From an uncultured Flavobacteriales bacterium (GTDB lineage: Bacteria; Bacteroidota; Bacteroidia; Flavobacteriales; Crocinitomicaceae), in assembly GCA_946479125.1 (NCBI GenBank), contig CAMLET010000111.1, positions 1 through 8,541 of the forward strand: a stretch of 8,541 bases of DNA, in the 5' to 3' direction. Below the pieces are notes generated by a model. That model worked only from the letters and a program-made list of their open reading frames with translations. It was not told the origin of the DNA and made no database searches. How positions within the stretch are numbered: position 1 is the first letter of the stretch; each line of letters starts with the position of its first letter. Positions 6,602 through 8,541 of the stretch are shown here, one piece after another. The position numbers and the translations under genes were made by a program.

Positions 6602-6625
6602 GTTATCGAGCGGAGTCGAGATAAC
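6602..6625. repeat. REP-like palindrome, copy 2, at the 3' end of the SirB1-like gene
   Basis: GTTATC (6602-6607) pairs perfectly with GATAAC (6620-6625) around the core GAGCGGAGTCGA, which is identical to the copy at 1989-2000. It lies two bases beyond the minus-strand stop codon (6628-6630). On that strand it is followed by TTTAGTTT, so it may act as a weak terminator for the minus-strand gene or in both directions between the convergent genes. Confidence 0.7.
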
Positions 6626-6627
6626 CA

Positions 6628-7503
6628 CTAATCTAAAAGACCTCTAAGTAAAGTCAATTCTTCCACTTTCTCTAAATTCCCTACTTGTTGGAAAGAAGCA
6701 ATCAAATTCGTGATCATTCTGCGAAGAATATCTGAATTGGAACAAGGTTGGAAGTGAGACGGTTGAGGCGACATATTCAATCCTTTCAAAAACTGAACAA
6801 TGTCATCTTTTTGGAACATACTTCCTCTTGAGAAGGTGTTGATATAAAACAACACACCGTATTCATTTGCGTCGGAAATAAACTGGTTTACACCATGTTC
6901 ATCCATGTAAGCGAGAATGAAGTGATTTGGTAGGTTTACGCCGTAAATCGGCATTTTAAGCTGTTGAGCCACTACGCTGTAAATGATACTCAAGCTTAGT
7001 GGATTCCCTTTTTTGTTCTCAAGTACGGTGCTGATGTAAGAATTCAAAGGCGAATTGTAGTTCTTCGAATTTCCTACAAAACCGAATTGCTCAAAGAAAA
7101 CTTTATTCAGGATTTTTACATTCTCAAAAGCCGTCATGTGTGGATTCAGTTCCAGCCAAACCGCTTTTCTGATCTTCTCAACAGCATCATAGATCAGTTT
7201 ACTGTCGAGCGATGGGTATTGATATTGCGCAATAATGATCGCTCCTTCAAGCAAATCCTTTGTTGGCTGTTCATACCAATTGGTCAACTCATTTTTGCAC
7301 CAGTCAAATTGTATTTCATGTATTAGCGTCTCAATGCGAGATTGGAACAGTAAACCATAGTCACAGATTTCCCATGACGTTTCCAAAATTGGAATGGCGT
7401 CCTTACCAACAGCCAAAAGTTGATCCCGAACATGTAAATAGATGTTCTCATCCGGATCGTCAATCAGCGCAACTAATGCAGTCAATGAGGGTGCATTTTT
7501 CAT
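6628..7503 (-). CDS. SirB1-family transglutaminase-like protein
   Basis: The 291-residue cytoplasmic protein has no signal peptide or membrane segment. An N-terminal helical stretch (about residues 5-65, DPDENIYLHVRDQLLAVGKDAIPIL) looks HEAT-like. The central part fits the SirB1/Transglut_core2 pattern: LNKVFFEQFGFVGN (132-145), then SPLNSYISTVLENKKGNPLSLS (151-172), LPNHFILAY (201-209) and FISDANEYG (218-226). In true transglutaminase-like hydrolases a Cys-His-Asp triad is used. Here H204 and D221 align with His and Asp, but the nucleophile region reads NPLSLS with no Cys, as is usual in the SirB1 branch, so catalysis is doubtful. The first in-frame ATG at 7503 fits a complete family member, and no Shine-Dalgarno precedes it. 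Convergent with dnaE; no functional link is evident. Confidence 0.88.
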   Translation of the reverse strand: MKNAPSLTALVALIDDPDENIYLHVRDQLLAVGKDAIPILETSWEICDYGLLFQSRIETLIHEIQFDWCKNELTNWYEQPTKDLLEGAIIIAQYQYPSLDSKLIYDAVEKIRKAVWLELNPHMTAFENVKILNKVFFEQFGFVGNSKNYNSPLNSYISTVLENKKGNPLSLSIIYSVVAQQLKMPIYGVNLPNHFILAYMDEHGVNQFISDANEYGVLFYINTFSRGSMFQKDDIVQFLKGLNMSPQPSHFQPCSNSDILRRMITNLIASFQQVGNLEKVEELTLLRGLLD

Positions 7504-7710
7504 AGTTCAAAAATAGAAGGAAGAACAAATCCTTTTGAAGTGCATTTTACCGAGTTGTTACCGCACTGTTGTTCGTAAGTGTCGAAAGCCAGATTTTACG
7601 CCACTTTTTCACTAGTACAATTGCTGTATTTTGCGTATTTGGTGCTATTTTCTGTAACAAAAAAATCTACTTTTAAGTTATTGAATCATACCGTATACAA
7701 TATCTCGATT
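7504..7710. other. Divergent intergenic region
   Basis: This 207-base AT-rich spacer must carry the start signals for the minus-strand SirB1-like gene and the plus-strand WG-repeat gene. On the plus strand TACTTTTA (7668-7675) is one mismatch from TAnnTTTG, 35 bases before the ATG at 7711, without a well-placed TTG. I see no gene, strong hairpin or repeat in it. Confidence 0.4.
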
Positions 7711-8541
7711 ATGAAAAAGTCATTCGCATTCACACTTGTTTTTCAATTATTTGCCCTTATTTCCTATACTCAGAAGTTACAACCTTTTTACGAGAATGGC
7801 AAGTACGGATACAAGTCGGGGACACAAGTAATTGTTCAGCCAAAATATGAATATGCTGCCGATTTTAGTGAAGGAAAAGGAGCAATTAATCTAAATGGTA
7901 AATGGGGATTTATTGATGAGACTGGAGACATTCTGGTTCAACCTAAATATGCCAAAGTAGAAAAGTTTGAAAATGGATTTGCACGTTTCTATGTCGGAAA
8001 GAAGTTTGGTGTAATCAATGCTAAAGGCGAGCAAGTGGTGGATGCCGTTTGTGATTTAATGCAACCGTCACTTTATGGTTATGGATTGGTTTTAACCAGT
8101 AATGGTAAAAAAGCATGGGTTTCTCCTTCTACAGGAAAAGTGGTTTCACCCTTCAAGTACGATTATATTGAGTTGGAAGAACATTTCGTTCAATGTAGAG
8201 TTGGTGAGGAATATGACATTTATACGAGCAATGGAGCAATCATCGCAACCAACTGTAAGGAAAGTCAAACCTTTGGAACTTCTTTTAACGCACCATTGGT
8301 TGACATCAATTTTGAAGGAAAATCTTATTTGGTAGATAGTAATGGCGTAAAGGCATCAGAAGATTTCGCTTATATCGAATTGCAAGACGTTAACTATCAT
8401 CGAATTGAGGCAGAAAATCGTAATGCTTACCAGTTATTGTTTTGTTATTACAATGATACGATCGAAAAAATGAAACTGGTTAGACTGGATGGCTATATGC
8501 TTGATGGAATCTATACCAACTACAATTATTCGAACGAACGT
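7711..8541 (+). CDS. Secreted WG-repeat protein, N-terminal 277 codons (3' end outside window)
   Basis: Translation from ATG 7711 stays open to the last base of the window without a stop. The product starts with a signal peptide (MKKSFAFTLVFQLFALISYTQ, about 20 residues) and then repeats of roughly 25-30 residues of the WG type. These read NGKYGYKSGTQVIVQPKYEY, NGKWGFIDETGDILVQPKY with ENGFARF, and GKKFGVINAKGEQVV. Later units (about residue 120 on) are more degenerate, e.g. NGKKAWVSPSTGKVVSPFKY. WG-repeat proteins are common in Bacteroidota envelopes. They probably form beta-rich, propeller-like or solenoid structures, and their ligands are generally unknown. No lipobox Cys is seen. Total length, any C-terminal sorting domain and the number of repeats cannot be judged here. 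Confidence 0.88.
   Translation, partial: MKKSFAFTLVFQLFALISYTQKLQPFYENGKYGYKSGTQVIVQPKYEYAADFSEGKGAINLNGKWGFIDETGDILVQPKYAKVEKFENGFARFYVGKKFGVINAKGEQVVDAVCDLMQPSLYGYGLVLTSNGKKAWVSPSTGKVVSPFKYDYIELEEHFVQCRVGEEYDIYTSNGAIIATNCKESQTFGTSFNAPLVDINFEGKSYLVDSNGVKASEDFAYIELQDVNYHRIEAENRNAYQLLFCYYNDTIEKMKLVRLDGYMLDGIYTNYNYSNER

Noticed and set aside
7087..7505. Two plus-strand frames opposite the SirB1-like gene
   Set aside because: The minus-strand frame carries clear family motifs; these antisense frames do not.
7508..7515. Minus-strand TATTTTTG, a perfect TAnnTTTG match, four bases before the SirB1-like ATG
   Set aside because: It would imply leaderless transcription starting at about the ATG, and no TTG is seen at the usual spacing upstream. 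In AT-rich DNA a chance match is more likely.
8102..8335. 77-codon plus-strand frame
   Set aside because: It lies in another frame of the WG-repeat gene, whose frame is open from 7711 to the window end with repeat motifs.
1..8541. Search for a defence island, CRISPR array, mobile element, tRNA or other new multi-gene system
   Set aside because: Every sizeable gene except the 5' partial one belongs to a known housekeeping or common envelope family. No regularly spaced repeats, transposase, integrase, toxin-antitoxin pair or cloverleaf was seen.

Overview
The window looks like an ordinary chromosomal housekeeping segment of a Bacteroidota bacterium, most likely a Flavobacteriales member (Crocinitomicaceae/Fluviicola-like is only a guess). 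The basis is AT-rich intergenic DNA, start codons preceded by A/T-rich sequence rather than a Shine-Dalgarno, a TAnnTTTG-type promoter element, secreted DUF1573 proteins, a WG-repeat protein, and a long DNA polymerase III alpha with an N-terminal exonuclease domain. I see no tRNA, rRNA, CRISPR array, insertion sequence or phage gene.

Layout. 1-231: C-terminal 76 codons of an unrecognised gene. 335-1911: three same-strand genes for small secreted DUF1573 (Ig-like beta-sandwich) proteins. The first two overlap by one base (TAATG). The third stands alone after a 291-base gap but is a clear paralogue of the first. The first and third share an 18-base upstream motif at a similar distance from the start codon. 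1912-2130: a terminator, a REP-like palindrome, a second terminator-like hairpin, and a short tandem repeat ahead of dnaE. 2131-6513: dnaE, 1460 residues, with DEDDh exonuclease, PHP, polymerase, HhH and OB domains and a clamp-binding motif. 6514-6627: a convergent intergenic spacer with two more copies of the palindrome, each beside a stop codon. 6628-7503 (minus): a SirB1/transglutaminase-like protein. 7504-7710: a divergent spacer. 7711-8541 (plus): the N-terminal 277 codons of a secreted WG-repeat protein, open at the window edge.

How the genes relate. The DUF1573 genes form a small envelope-protein cluster. The polymerase gene is insulated from it by two terminator-like structures and appears to be its own transcription unit. 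The SirB1-like and WG-repeat genes are divergently oriented and not obviously related in function to dnaE.

I did not find a convincing new defence or mobile system. The points most worth a second look are: (i) proofreading exonuclease and polymerase on one chain with a PHP domain that has lost several metal-ligand positions; (ii) three GC-rich palindromes with a conserved core and arms that change in a pairing-preserving way; (iii) the shared upstream motif and the shared C-terminal tail of the DUF1573 paralogues.
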